This document shows, piece by piece, positions 22,766 through 30,679 of a stretch of 37,482 nucleotides of DNA (position 1 is the stretch's first letter; each line of letters opens with the position of its first letter). This stretch comes from a virus. The notes under the pieces are model-generated. The model searched no databases. It was not told where the DNA came from and saw only the letters and a list, made by a program, of their open reading frames with translations. The translations under genes and the position numbers were made by a program. The stretch lies in IMG/VR virus record IMGVR_UViG_3300044611_001728, positions 1-37,482 of that record; one strand, 5' to 3'.

Positions 22766-25306
22766 TTATTGTAAATATTTGTTAATATCTGTTTGATTGT
22801 TTTTTAATATATTTGCCACATCGTCACTCACTTGTACTTCGACAATCTGATTTTTATATTCAGGTACACTCATAACACCACAATAAAACGCAACTATCAA
22901 GTTTGTACGGAATTGGTTTAATGCCCCTTCAAATTCAGGTATCGTAGCGTCATTTGCAGATATAATTCTAATTTTATTACCCGTTTTTGTTATGAATCTA
23001 AATAGTTGACCATAGTCAGGTACGAAGTATTTACTAATCGATTCTTTTCTACTACTAGTATAGCTTTTATTACCAACTGATTCAGCGAATTTAGCATTTG
23101 TTTGTGCGTCTCTAACTCCATAATTTGCGTCAGTATTTAGAATGTTTTTACCATTGTACCATCCTGGTTGGTTAGTATTCATTGTTTCTTGAAATAAGGT
23201 CATAAACCAATCCTTTTTGTTTGTTTGTTCTGTCAACAATTTTGCCAAACCAACTTTATTAATAATAGAGTCCCCAATTGGTACAAATGGTGGAGGTGTT
23301 GGTGTTGGTTTAGGTGTTTCCCCACCTTGTTGTTTTCTAGGTACCTCAACTGGTTTTGGAGTATAATCTTTTGGTGCAAAATCTCCCTTAGTTAAAATAT
23401 TTGGGTCCGCAAAATCTAATTGTCCTCTAAATCCTTCACATGGAAATTTACTATTAACATACTCTACAATATTATCTGTTAAAAATAAATCATCGAATTT
23501 TATTTTTTTTCTTGTTTGAGTTTCTAAATAACTAACAATTATTTTTTTTAACTCACTTTTTAATTGGTCTTTAGTACCTACTTTTGCCGCGCAAGTTTCT
23601 CCCCAATCCGAAAAATCATTTAAAGATATACCTTTATACCTTGCACCGTCTTTACTTGGTTTCATTACCCAAGTAGAGGGTAGTATTAAAGTTTCTACTT
23701 TAGATTTTGTAGTTTCTAATTCTTGTTCATCTATTTTAGGTATTTGAAATTTAATCTCTCCAGATTTTAATTTATTTAAGAAATTTTTATCAATTTTTAA
23801 ATCAGGTTGCACAATACTAAGTATTTGTGCTGGTAATAAAACAGTCAAAACCATACCTTCACCTGAAGGTGCGTTTGTCATGTTTATATAGGTGTTCTCA
23901 TTTAGTTCGTTTTTTTCTTTAGTGAAATAATACGTAAGTTGGTCAAAATAATAATCATGTGGGTTTTTTCCTTTTGATTCAGGTAATTTTTTAAACTCTT
24001 CAACAACTTTCATTAAAGAAATACCATCGGGTACTAAACCATATATTCTCATTTTAATTGCATTTGATAAAGAACTACTAAATTTTGGTATTTCTGTATC
24101 TGTTGGTTGTTTAAATGATGGTATTAGTAATTGATTTGCAATGTCTTTTGCTTCTTCATCTGTTATTGCAATATATGATGACCAAGGAATTGTATCATAT
24201 TTAGTTTGTAATGTGGCTAATGTCACTGTTTCGTCAAATATATTTCTAACTAACGGGCCATCCACAGTTTCATCTTTAAAACCCCTTAAAAATTCATCAA
24301 TTTGTTTTTGTAAATTTTCATAAACTTTTTGTGCCGACTCAGCACCTGACTGAATTGAAAGTCCCGCAATCCAAGGAAGCCAAATGGGTGCAGTACTTAA
24401 ACCAATTACACCTGCAGTGCCTATTCCAACTATCCATTGTCCAGGTTTAGGTAATTTGGTATACCATTCAAATGGATTCTTTGATACTGTAATACTGCGA
24501 TTTTTTCCGAGATAAAGTTTTTTTGTTGTTGGTAGTTTCCAAACACCTTCCCCTTTTTGTAATAACCCTCTTTGAAATGCCGCGTTAACCCAATTTTGCT
24601 TAACATATGGGTCTTTTAACGCTTCACCTAAACCTGACCAATCAGACTTTGTAACGCCAGGTTGATAAATATCGATATCATATTTTTCAGCGTATTTACC
24701 ATCTTCAAAAACATTTATCCAATCTCTAAAAATTTGTTCATCCGAAATGTCTGCAAAATATTTCGTTACTGTTTTTGTTGTTTTTGCGTTTACCCAACTT
24801 ATATTTTCAGGCATTTTACCTCTCGCTTTGAAAGATATGTAATCAGGGCTTTCTTTAGTCCATCCTTTACCTGTTCGAATCGCAGCTAATAATTCTTTTA
24901 TTTCTTCTTTATCTAAATCTGAAACGTCTGTTCTTTCCATCCATGCCATTACATCATCGGCTGCCTTTGAAGAATTCTCAACTAAATATAATAACGCACT
25001 ATGTGGTGATGAAAATATAAATTTTAATTTTCCTGTATAACTTAACAAATCTTCCCAATCATTTTTTGTTGCTGACCTTAATTCAGACAGCCATTGAGTT
25101 GCACTTTTTGTATTATCTTTTATTGCTGCAAGATTAGATAACTCTGTTAATCTTTCAGTATTACTTACAATTTTAGCTATTAAATCATCGGCAATACTTG
25201 AGAAGTTTGAAAAAATTCTATTTAAATTAAATCCTTCATTAATAGGTTGTTTGACACCCATAATTGATGCGATTTTAATAATTTCCTCATTTAATTTTTT
25301 TTTCAT
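22766..25306 (-). CDS. Large late protein with one hydrophobic segment, function unknown
   Basis: This 846-residue protein begins MKKKLNEEIIKIASIMGVKQ followed by PINE-G, a possible capsid-targeting and cleavage segment. Residues about 30-280 are mixed helical. A strongly hydrophobic Trp/Gly/Pro stretch lies at about 290-316 (WIVGIGTAGVIGLSTAPIWL) and could insert into a membrane. A linker at about 640-675 is rich in Pro and Thr (TPKPTPTPPPFVP), and an ordered C-terminal domain of about 150 residues follows. TATTTAT lies 5 nt before the start. Size, linkers and the single hydrophobic region suit an internal virion protein delivered with the DNA, but no enzyme motif is visible. Confidence 0.8.
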   Translation of the reverse strand: MKKKLNEEIIKIASIMGVKQPINEGFNLNRIFSNFSSIADDLIAKIVSNTERLTELSNLAAIKDNTKSATQWLSELRSATKNDWEDLLSYTGKLKFIFSSPHSALLYLVENSSKAADDVMAWMERTDVSDLDKEEIKELLAAIRTGKGWTKESPDYISFKARGKMPENISWVNAKTTKTVTKYFADISDEQIFRDWINVFEDGKYAEKYDIDIYQPGVTKSDWSGLGEALKDPYVKQNWVNAAFQRGLLQKGEGVWKLPTTKKLYLGKNRSITVSKNPFEWYTKLPKPGQWIVGIGTAGVIGLSTAPIWLPWIAGLSIQSGAESAQKVYENLQKQIDEFLRGFKDETVDGPLVRNIFDETVTLATLQTKYDTIPWSSYIAITDEEAKDIANQLLIPSFKQPTDTEIPKFSSSLSNAIKMRIYGLVPDGISLMKVVEEFKKLPESKGKNPHDYYFDQLTYYFTKEKNELNENTYINMTNAPSGEGMVLTVLLPAQILSIVQPDLKIDKNFLNKLKSGEIKFQIPKIDEQELETTKSKVETLILPSTWVMKPSKDGARYKGISLNDFSDWGETCAAKVGTKDQLKSELKKIIVSYLETQTRKKIKFDDLFLTDNIVEYVNSKFPCEGFRGQLDFADPNILTKGDFAPKDYTPKPVEVPRKQQGGETPKPTPTPPPFVPIGDSIINKVGLAKLLTEQTNKKDWFMTLFQETMNTNQPGWYNGKNILNTDANYGVRDAQTNAKFAESVGNKSYTSSRKESISKYFVPDYGQLFRFITKTGNKIRIISANDATIPEFEGALNQFRTNLIVAFYCGVMSVPEYKNQIVEVQVSDDVANILKNNQTDINKYLQ

Positions 25307-25311
25307 AATAT

Positions 25312-25318
25312 ATAAATA
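25312..25318 (-). promoter_or_regulatory. Late-type motif TATTTAT
   Basis: TATTTAT on the coding strand, 5 nt before the ATG of the 846-residue gene. Confidence 0.6.
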
Positions 25319-25321
25319 TCT

Positions 25322-26995
25322 TTATTCTGGTGTTGTATCATTATAATTACCTTTAAATAATTTTCTTTCATCATCAGGTAAATTTTTTATTGTTCTTGAT
25401 GTGGGTTGTACATTTCCATCGTCTGTTGTATCACTAAAAGAGTCTTTCTTTTTATAGATTTCGTCTAAACTTTTAAATGTTTTTTCTCTTTGTTCCAATT
25501 CAATCTCTTTTCCTTCCGAGACTTCTACCGCCTTTGCAGAACCCAAATAGATTGACAATCTAATGAACACATCAAAAACTCTTTCAATTGATGAAAGTAA
25601 TTTTGGCATTGACATTCTTAGGCCCGTAACAACATTTGGTCCTAACCCTAATTCTGCAGCATTTTTATATATCCATTCGACCTTAAACGCAAAATTTTTC
25701 AATGCATTAGAAGCGTCTTTTTTTAACCCTTCTTTACCTAATTCAATAATCGCCTTAACCTCATCTGACGTTAATTTTATTGTTCCTTCTCCTTCTATCC
25801 AAGATGCCATTTTATATAAAAAACTTGGTGATGTTAAAACATCGACAGAATTTTTACCTACCGATTGTATAACACCCTTTCCTACTGTTCCTATAAATGG
25901 TAAAAATCCTAAAACTAATTGTATATCACCCATTAATTTTTCACCTTGTTCGTAATAGTTTCTTGCGTTTTCAATTTCAATAGATGCAGACATCAATGGA
26001 CCTAAAGGTCCTGATGTCCAAGCCATTGCGGACAAAACGTCACAAGCGATATTCCCTTTAAATTGTCCTCCGATTAAAAAAACATCGGCAGGAATTCTTT
26101 CTTTTGCCCATTCACTCTGTTGTCTTTCAGGACCACACATTTCTTTAGATAAATTTTTCATGGACTTAATCCATGCCCCGCCAGCGGGAGAGTCAATAAT
26201 TTTGCCCGTCCATTTTATTGCTTGCTTTCCTAATTTTTCACTTGTTTTTACAACTGGTTTTACAATAGATTTTACACCTTTTACAATTATTTCGTATAAA
26301 TTTTCTAAACCTTTTATAAGAATATTAAGACCTTTTATTATTTTACTGTTTTTTATTTTTCCAAGTAATTTTTGAACCCAATTAATTGTGGTATTTATTG
26401 TTTTTTTAATTGTATCTAAAATTGCAGTCGCTTGTTTTCTCAACGAAATTGGTACTTTTTCATACATTTTCCAAAATGCTTCCGATAACTCAGTACCACC
26501 ATTAAAAATTTTTGACCAAGGAATTGATTTTAATCCTAATTTTATTGGAGAACCAATTATAGGTATTATTGCGATGACACTTAACGAAAATTCTACCAAT
26601 AACGCATTACCCTTAGTTTCATCATTCTCGTAATACGAAGACATTGCCCTTATTAAATACCCAATAGCATTTCCGATATCAACCGCATCACCAATAACAG
26701 GGACCAAACCAACCCAATCCAAAAAATGTTGGAAGTCATCGACAGTTATTTTTCTTAATGTGTCAACAAATTCTTTTCTTGCGATTGAAGCGTTTTCCAT
26801 ACCTCTCATTAAATCGGAAGCAGTCATTTTTGCTCTTGGAACTCCTGTGTTTGCGGGATTGTCAGGTTGAAATGGCATCAAATGGTCAGGTTTTTGTTCT
26901 AAAACTAAAATATTCTCACTTAAACTTAATGAATTATTGTAATTCATTCTGAGTAAAATTTCATTTATTATTTCTATTGGATTTTCTTTTTTCAT
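25322..26995 (-). CDS. Large late protein with two toxin-like TG/hydrophobic regions
   Basis: This 557-residue protein has an N-terminus ending VLE-Q near residue 33, a possible cleavage site. Residues about 94-156 hold WVGLVPVIGDAVDIGNAIGY, then AIIPIIGSPIKLG. This resembles the pre-toxin/TG segments of polymorphic toxins (P-x-hydrophobic-GD-x-x-D, then Ala/Ser-rich, then P-hydrophobic-hydrophobic-G). A second, weaker copy lies at about 325-382 (GPLGPLMSASIEIENARNYY, then LGFLPFIGTVGKG). Between them is a Lys/Ile-rich helical region. The start overlaps the stop of the small WDSG-repeat gene in TAATG. Membrane insertion or translocation during infection is an inference from these segments. 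Confidence 0.8.
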   Translation of the reverse strand: MKKENPIEIINEILLRMNYNNSLSLSENILVLEQKPDHLMPFQPDNPANTGVPRAKMTASDLMRGMENASIARKEFVDTLRKITVDDFQHFLDWVGLVPVIGDAVDIGNAIGYLIRAMSSYYENDETKGNALLVEFSLSVIAIIPIIGSPIKLGLKSIPWSKIFNGGTELSEAFWKMYEKVPISLRKQATAILDTIKKTINTTINWVQKLLGKIKNSKIIKGLNILIKGLENLYEIIVKGVKSIVKPVVKTSEKLGKQAIKWTGKIIDSPAGGAWIKSMKNLSKEMCGPERQQSEWAKERIPADVFLIGGQFKGNIACDVLSAMAWTSGPLGPLMSASIEIENARNYYEQGEKLMGDIQLVLGFLPFIGTVGKGVIQSVGKNSVDVLTSPSFLYKMASWIEGEGTIKLTSDEVKAIIELGKEGLKKDASNALKNFAFKVEWIYKNAAELGLGPNVVTGLRMSMPKLLSSIERVFDVFIRLSIYLGSAKAVEVSEGKEIELEQREKTFKSLDEIYKKKDSFSDTTDDGNVQPTSRTIKNLPDDERKLFKGNYNDTTPE

Positions 26996-27300
26996 TATAG
27001 TAATGTATTTGACTTACCTCGAGTTAATCCCGATTCCCATTTAGACTGACCAATTTGATTTCCTTTACCACGTGTAACACCTGAATCCCATTTTGATTTT
27101 GGGTCTATTGTATTTCCTTTCCCTCTTTTCACACCACTATCCCATTTTGTTACTGTTGGATAAGCTCCACCACCTCCACTTGATTCTCCACCACCTGAAG
27201 AAGTTGATGCTGCAGGTGCTGCTGCAGGAGCTGCTGCAGCCTCTTCATCTTCAGAAAGATTCATCATTTTTTTAATTCTTTTAATCTCTTCGTTCAGCAT
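26995..27300 (-). CDS. Small repeat protein with targeting-like N-terminus
   Basis: This 101-residue protein starts MLNEEIKRIKKMMNLSEDEE, a basic amphipathic helix ending in LSE-D that looks like a head-targeting segment. An Ala/Pro then Ser/Gly-rich linker follows (about 21-50). The remainder holds three copies of KW(D/E)SG(V/L)xRGK(G/S)N. No such repeat is known to me. TATTTAT lies 6 nt before the ATG, and the stop codon overlaps the next start in TAATG. The design (targeting helix, flexible linker, short basic Trp repeats) suggests a packaged peptide that binds nucleic acid or a virion partner. Confidence 0.72.
   Translation of the reverse strand: MLNEEIKRIKKMMNLSEDEEAAAAPAAAPAASTSSGGGESSGGGGAYPTVTKWDSGVKRGKGNTIDPKSKWDSGVTRGKGNQIGQSKWESGLTRGKSNTLL
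27010..27150. repeat. Three coding repeats of the KWDSG unit
   Basis: Three copies of about 40-45 nt code on the minus strand for KW(D/E)SG(V/L)xRGK(G/S)N. The tcccattt core recurs near 27031, 27087 and 27132. They lie in the 101-residue late protein. Confidence 0.8.
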
Positions 27301-27306
27301 TTAAAG

Positions 27307-27313
27307 ATAAATA
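27307..27313 (-). promoter_or_regulatory. Late-type motif TATTTAT
   Basis: TATTTAT on the coding strand, 6 nt before the ATG of the WDSG-repeat gene. Confidence 0.6.
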
Positions 27314-27328
27314 CCTAAAGAAATTAAA

Positions 27329-27622
27329 TTATTCGTATTCAGGTTTTGGTAATTTTTCAGGATATACTACGTAATACTCATTTAAAAACGATTTTAAATC
27401 TTCTTCGTCAATATAATCAAAAAAATCATCATTAGGGTCATCACCCTCATCCTCAAATAAAAAGTCAGTTAATGGTGACAAGTATTCAAAACCAAATTCT
27501 TCAAAATAAGAATTTTCAATAACATCAGTTCTAATCATGTCTTCTTCGTCATTAACCATTCTAAAAACAACTTCAGTTATTCTCTCACTTTGGTTGTATG
27601 ATACAATTTCAATTATTTCCAT
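27329..27622 (-). CDS. Small acidic hypothetical protein
   Basis: This 97-residue protein is very acidic, starting MEIIEIVSYNQSERITEVVF and continuing with DEGDDPNDDFFDYIDEEDL at about 57-75, then a PEKLPKPEYE tail. It has no Cys, membrane segment or known motif. It lies 28 nt before the WDSG-repeat gene on the same strand but has neither the TATTTAT motif nor a clear TAnnTTTG element in front, so its promoter is unclear. Acidic mimic proteins that bind host DNA-binding enzymes have this kind of composition, but that is only a possibility. Confidence 0.68.
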   Translation of the reverse strand: MEIIEIVSYNQSERITEVVFRMVNDEEDMIRTDVIENSYFEEFGFEYLSPLTDFLFEDEGDDPNDDFFDYIDEEDLKSFLNEYYVVYPEKLPKPEYE

Positions 27623-27644
27623 TTTTTAATTCAATAAAGTTTAT

Positions 27645-27652
27645 TATCTTTG
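27645..27652 (+). promoter_or_regulatory. Bacteroidetes-type -7 element before the gene at 27703
   Basis: TATCTTTG with a 50-nt leader to the ATG. No clear TTTG at the -33 distance. Confidence 0.5.
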
Positions 27653-27702
27653 CATAACAAAATATCTCAATATTTAGCAAAAGACCATTTATTATTTGAA
27701 TT

Positions 27703-27909
27703 ATGTTATTTAAAAAACAAAAATCCACAGTTGACGTTAAAGTTTTTAGAAAAGCTTGTGTTGTAATTGACTCTTGTACAACGTATACTCAACTAAAAAG
27801 AGCAATGAATTACGTTGATTTGTATTACAAAATGTATAAAGATTCTAAAACTTATATGCATTTACAAAATTTGGTTTCACAAAAAATGGTTGACGTAAAA
27901 TTGTTTTAA
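27703..27909 (+). CDS. Small basic hypothetical protein
   Basis: This 68-residue protein begins MLFKKQKSTVDVKVFRKACV and is basic and helical, with CTTYTQLKRAMNYVDLYYKM in the middle. No known motif is seen. It stands alone on the plus strand between two minus-strand genes. A host-type TATCTTTG element lies 50 nt upstream and a strong hairpin terminator follows at once, so it forms its own transcription unit. That arrangement is common for early phage proteins that act on the host, but the function is unknown. Confidence 0.7.
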   Translation: MLFKKQKSTVDVKVFRKACVVIDSCTTYTQLKRAMNYVDLYYKMYKDSKTYMHLQNLVSQKMVDVKLF

Positions 27910-27911
27910 CA

Positions 27912-27938
27912 AAAAACCCACCTTTGTGGTGGGTTTTG
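27912..27938. terminator. Bidirectional terminator
   Basis: AAAACCCACC-TTTGT-GGTGGGTTTT between the plus-strand gene at 27703 and the minus-strand gene ending at 27942. Confidence 0.85.
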
Positions 27939-27941
27939 ATA

Positions 27942-28715
27942 TTAATTGAATTTTGAAAATCTTTTAAACCATTTTAAGGATTCCTGAATTGATTCCTTAA
28001 CTTTTTCTACTTCTTCGGGGTCTTCCATTTCTCTAAACACACCGCTATTGTTGATAGGTCCTTCAGAATCAAATTCATAAGGTTCCCACTCCCCACCTAA
28101 ATCTTCTTTTCCATCATAGGTGTTATTCATTGCAATTTCTAAGTCTCTTAACATTGCCCTTGCATCAGGGTCGTTATCGTGTTGTGAAACGTAGTCTAAA
28201 ACATCCTGTTGTTTTTTTAAACCTGAACCATAATCTTCATCTTTATCACCAGGTTCAAATTGCTCAGGTCCACCTGAATCAAAATCGTAAGCACTGAAAT
28301 CAATATCAGAATAAGGTTCTTGTAATGACGCTGAAACTTCTTCAGCCATATAATCAAAACCTTGACTATACATTGGTTCAGGGTTTTTAACAGTATATCC
28401 ACATTCGTTACATTCGCCTTCGTACATCATTCCACTACCACACTCTTCACACATTTCACCTTCGGCAACATAATCAAATTTATCTTGTAGTTTTGCTTCA
28501 TCACCTTTACTTTCACGTAAGTTAAAATTTGAATAAGTCCTAACACCACCGTTAGCAGTTACTTGAACTCCTTTTTTATCGCCAGCTGGGTCGTATACTC
28601 CTATTCTGTTATCAGGTTGTTGTAGTTGTAATGTTTGATAACCATTATATGGTTGTTTGTGTTGGTCAAGAAGTGATTTCTTTTCCTCATCAGAAATGTT
28701 TAACATATATCTCAT
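27942..28715 (-). CDS. Late protein with a small zinc-ribbon
   Basis: This 257-residue acidic protein begins MRYMLNISDEEKKSLLDQHK. A four-Cys motif lies at about 88-105 (CEECGSGMMYEGECNECGY), two CxxC pairs that would bind zinc as a ribbon. The remainder is Asp/Glu/Gly-rich, with FSAYDFDSGGPEQFEPGDKD and a basic SLKWFKRFSKFN end. The opening residues recall N-terminal segments of other Bacteroidetes-phage late proteins. TATTTAT lies 5 nt before the ATG. A virion-associated role is likely from its promoter class only. Confidence 0.77.
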   Translation of the reverse strand: MRYMLNISDEEKKSLLDQHKQPYNGYQTLQLQQPDNRIGVYDPAGDKKGVQVTANGGVRTYSNFNLRESKGDEAKLQDKFDYVAEGEMCEECGSGMMYEGECNECGYTVKNPEPMYSQGFDYMAEEVSASLQEPYSDIDFSAYDFDSGGPEQFEPGDKDEDYGSGLKKQQDVLDYVSQHDNDPDARAMLRDLEIAMNNTYDGKEDLGGEWEPYEFDSEGPINNSGVFREMEDPEEVEKVKESIQESLKWFKRFSKFN

Positions 28716-28720
28716 ACAAT

Positions 28721-28727
28721 ATAAATA
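28721..28727 (-). promoter_or_regulatory. Late-type motif TATTTAT
   Basis: TATTTAT on the coding strand, 5 nt before the ATG of the zinc-ribbon late gene. Confidence 0.6.
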
Positions 28728-28765
28728 TAGTTGAATTTCATAATTTATTTTTTTATCATTATTAA

Positions 28766-29062
28766 ATGAATTTTGTTGTTGATATTGACTCGTATGCCGA
28801 AGGAGCGGTTTTGCTCAGTGGGTTTGAAGATTGTATTATTGGTATTGTTGAAGAATTTGGAAATGGTAGAAGAATGCTTTATAGTAAAGACATGATTTTG
28901 GACAAACTTCAAAGTCGAGATTCAATGACATCAGAAGAAGCTGAAGAATTTTATGATTACAATATTTTGGGTTTGCATGCTGGCGAACAAAACGCTGTAT
29001 TCTTGGATTTGGAGGTTACACCTGAAAAAAAGGATGAAGAATATATCTACAAATTAAAATGA
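28766..29062 (+). CDS. Conserved phage/plasmid hypothetical protein
   Basis: This 98-residue protein contains AVLLSGFEDCIIGIVEEFGN (about 14-33), then LYSKDMILDKLQSRD, then MTSEEAEEFYDYNILGLHAG. I recall the same pattern (GFxDAIIG, a Y-x-K block, RDGMT-EEA-E-x-x-x-FN, then G-x-x-G-E) from many phage and plasmid proteins of unknown function. It overlaps the next gene by 4 nt (ATGA), so the two are coupled. No clear promoter element is seen in the 50 nt before it. Confidence 0.78.
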   Translation: MNFVVDIDSYAEGAVLLSGFEDCIIGIVEEFGNGRRMLYSKDMILDKLQSRDSMTSEEAEEFYDYNILGLHAGEQNAVFLDLEVTPEKKDEEYIYKLK

Positions 29063-29418
29063 AAAGAAGTGAACTAACATATGGAACGGAAATAGGTTCA
29101 CAACTTGTTAAAGTAGATTTAAATAAATTTGAATTATTCAAAGAAAAGAAATTAAATACTACAGACAAACACTACGCTCAAAGAATTGATGAGATTAAAA
29201 AAGAACTAATTGACCTTTTGGATGAAAAAAGATGGAATGATATTATTTGGATGACAATTAAATTCAAACCATATGAAACATTAAAAGTTCATTTATATGA
29301 AAAAGAAGATGGTGAATATATTACAACCATAATTGGCCCTAAAGAGTGGAATAAAAACTACGATTATATCGGGACATTTGTATTGTCATCAGAATCCAAT
29401 ACTTTTAGAAAGATTTGA
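29059..29418 (+). CDS. Hypothetical protein coupled to the preceding gene
   Basis: This 119-residue protein begins MKRSELTYGTEIGSQLVKVD, with a charged helix at about 38-58 and beta-like strands in the second half (IIWMTIKFKPYETLKVHLYE, then TTIIGPKEWNKNYDYIGTF). No catalytic or metal motif stands out. The ATGA overlap with the upstream gene indicates translational coupling. The downstream metallophosphoesterase has its own promoter, whose -33 element overlaps the end of this gene. Function unknown. Confidence 0.72.
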   Translation: MKRSELTYGTEIGSQLVKVDLNKFELFKEKKLNTTDKHYAQRIDEIKKELIDLLDEKRWNDIIWMTIKFKPYETLKVHLYEKEDGEYITTIIGPKEWNKNYDYIGTFVLSSESNTFRKI

Positions 29419-29445
29419 ATTTAACAAAATAATTAACTAACTTTG
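29414..29445 (+). promoter_or_regulatory. Bacteroidetes-type promoter of the metallophosphoesterase
   Basis: TTTG at 29414, a 20-nt spacer, TAACTTTG at 29438-29445. The ATG is 4 nt after the element, so the transcript is probably leaderless or nearly so. Confidence 0.75.
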
Positions 29446-29449
29446 TATT

Positions 29450-30100
29450 ATGAAATTGATTTTAGAAAAAGGACAAAATCTTTTTTTTACGAGTGATACA
29501 CATTATTCGCACTCAAACATCTGTCGTGCCACGACAAGATGGACCGATGCTGATAGTGTGACTCGCGATTTCAAAAGTTTGGAACACATGAACGATACAC
29601 TTGTTAACAACATTAATGAAGTTGTTGGACAAGATGATATTCTAATTCACTTGGGTGACTGGTCTTTTGGTGGTTTTGAAATGATTGAAGAATTCCGTAA
29701 TAGAATTTTCTGTAAGAATGTTCACTTGGTTTTTGGAAACCACGACCATCACATTAGAAGAAACAAAGGTGATGTTCAAGAGTTATTTAGTTCAACTCAA
29801 GATTACTTACACTTGGATTTACGAATTCCAAAAGGTAAGGAAGTTGATAAGTTGACTTTGGTATGTATGCACTTTCCAATTGCGAGCTGGGATGGAATGA
29901 ATGATGGAGTTCCCCACTTGCACGGACACGTTCACTTACCAAGACATCAAAGGATTGGACTGGGTAAAGTTATGGACGTTGGTGTTGACGGAAATGACTT
30001 ATACCCAATTTCCATCCAAGAGATTAGAACGATAATGAAGGATAGACCAGTAAAAAGTTTATCACTTCCTAAAGACCACCATGAAAAAAGATTGATATAA
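29450..30100 (+). CDS. Calcineurin-like metallophosphoesterase
   Basis: This 216-residue protein shows all the metal-binding blocks of the family: FTSDTHYSH (Asp16, His18), HLGDW (Asp70), FGNHDHH (Asn97, His98), CMHFP (His141) and HGHVHLP (His160, His162). The compact length matches phage and bacterial phosphatases acting on small phosphodiesters or nucleic-acid ends. A consensus promoter (TTTG 29414, TAACTTTG 29438) ends 4 nt before the ATG, implying a very short leader. It heads a run of genes that includes a P-loop kinase and, further on, an RNA ligase, so RNA or nucleotide end processing is one possible role. Confidence 0.92.
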   Translation: MKLILEKGQNLFFTSDTHYSHSNICRATTRWTDADSVTRDFKSLEHMNDTLVNNINEVVGQDDILIHLGDWSFGGFEMIEEFRNRIFCKNVHLVFGNHDHHIRRNKGDVQELFSSTQDYLHLDLRIPKGKEVDKLTLVCMHFPIASWDGMNDGVPHLHGHVHLPRHQRIGLGKVMDVGVDGNDLYPISIQEIRTIMKDRPVKSLSLPKDHHEKRLI

Positions 30101-30252
30101 TGTTTTTTGTTGGTTTGATTATAGGTTTGTTGTGGGGAATTATATGGTGTTTTAAATACCATATATCCCCACTTCAAGAACAGAATGAAGAATTAACAAT
30201 CGGAATACACGATTGTATAAAATCAGGTTTAATAGATAATAAGGAAGAATAA
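30100..30252 (+). CDS. Small single-pass membrane protein
   Basis: This 50-residue reading frame starts at an ATG overlapping the phosphoesterase stop codon in TAATG and ends 1 nt before the kinase start. The N-terminal 19 residues are hydrophobic with Trp (MFFVGLIIGLLWGIIWCF) and would span the membrane; a polar, charged cytoplasmic or periplasmic part follows (QEQNEELTIG, then DNKEE). Tight packing between two clear genes on the same strand supports it as real. It could be a small envelope or lysis-control protein; there is no family match. Confidence 0.68.
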   Translation: MFFVGLIIGLLWGIIWCFKYHISPLQEQNEELTIGIHDCIKSGLIDNKEE

Positions 30253-30253
30253 T

Positions 30254-30673
30254 ATGATACAATATTCAAGCGAAGGTAAAAACCTTTATTTAGTTCGTGG
30301 TATTCCTGGTTCAGGAAAATCTACATTTGCAAAACAACTCGGCGCGACTCATTTTGAAACTGACACTTATTTTATGGTTGATGGTGAATATAAATTCGAC
30401 CCAACCAAGCTACGAGAAGCTCATAATTGGTGTCAAGGAGAAGTGGAACTTGCAATGATTATGAATCAAACAACAGGTGACCACTCAGATATTGTCGTTT
30501 CAAATACATTCACACAAGAATGGGAAATGGAACCATATTTTCTTTTGGCTAAAAGTTGGGGTTATCGTGTGTTCTGTTTGATAGTTGAAAATAGGCATGA
30601 AGGTAAAAACGAACATGGTGTTCCTGAAGAAAAACTTCAATTAATGCGAAATAGATTTGAAATTAAATTATAA
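30254..30673 (+). CDS. P-loop kinase-like ATPase (N4BP2/PNK-like)
   Basis: This 139-residue protein has Walker A GIPGSGKST (16-24), an acidic ETD motif after the first strand (about 36-38), and AHNWCQGEVELAMIMN. It continues with IVVSNTFTQEWEMEPYFLLA and a C-terminal HGVPEEKLQLMRNRFE. This order is typical of the short NEDD4-binding-protein-2-like branch of the AAA/polynucleotide-kinase superfamily common in phages. A phosphotransfer to nucleic-acid ends or a nucleotide is likely; the substrate is unknown. It lies between the phosphoesterase and the exported-protein genes. Confidence 0.88.
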   Translation: MIQYSSEGKNLYLVRGIPGSGKSTFAKQLGATHFETDTYFMVDGEYKFDPTKLREAHNWCQGEVELAMIMNQTTGDHSDIVVSNTFTQEWEMEPYFLLAKSWGYRVFCLIVENRHEGKNEHGVPEEKLQLMRNRFEIKL

Positions 30674-30679
30674 AAACAT

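Noticed and set aside
452-28727. T4-type late promoters reading TATAAATA on the strand opposite the genes
   Set aside because: That reading would transcribe away from the genes they adjoin, and the two plus-strand genes show the motif in the flipped orientation. Only 5'-end mapping would settle it.
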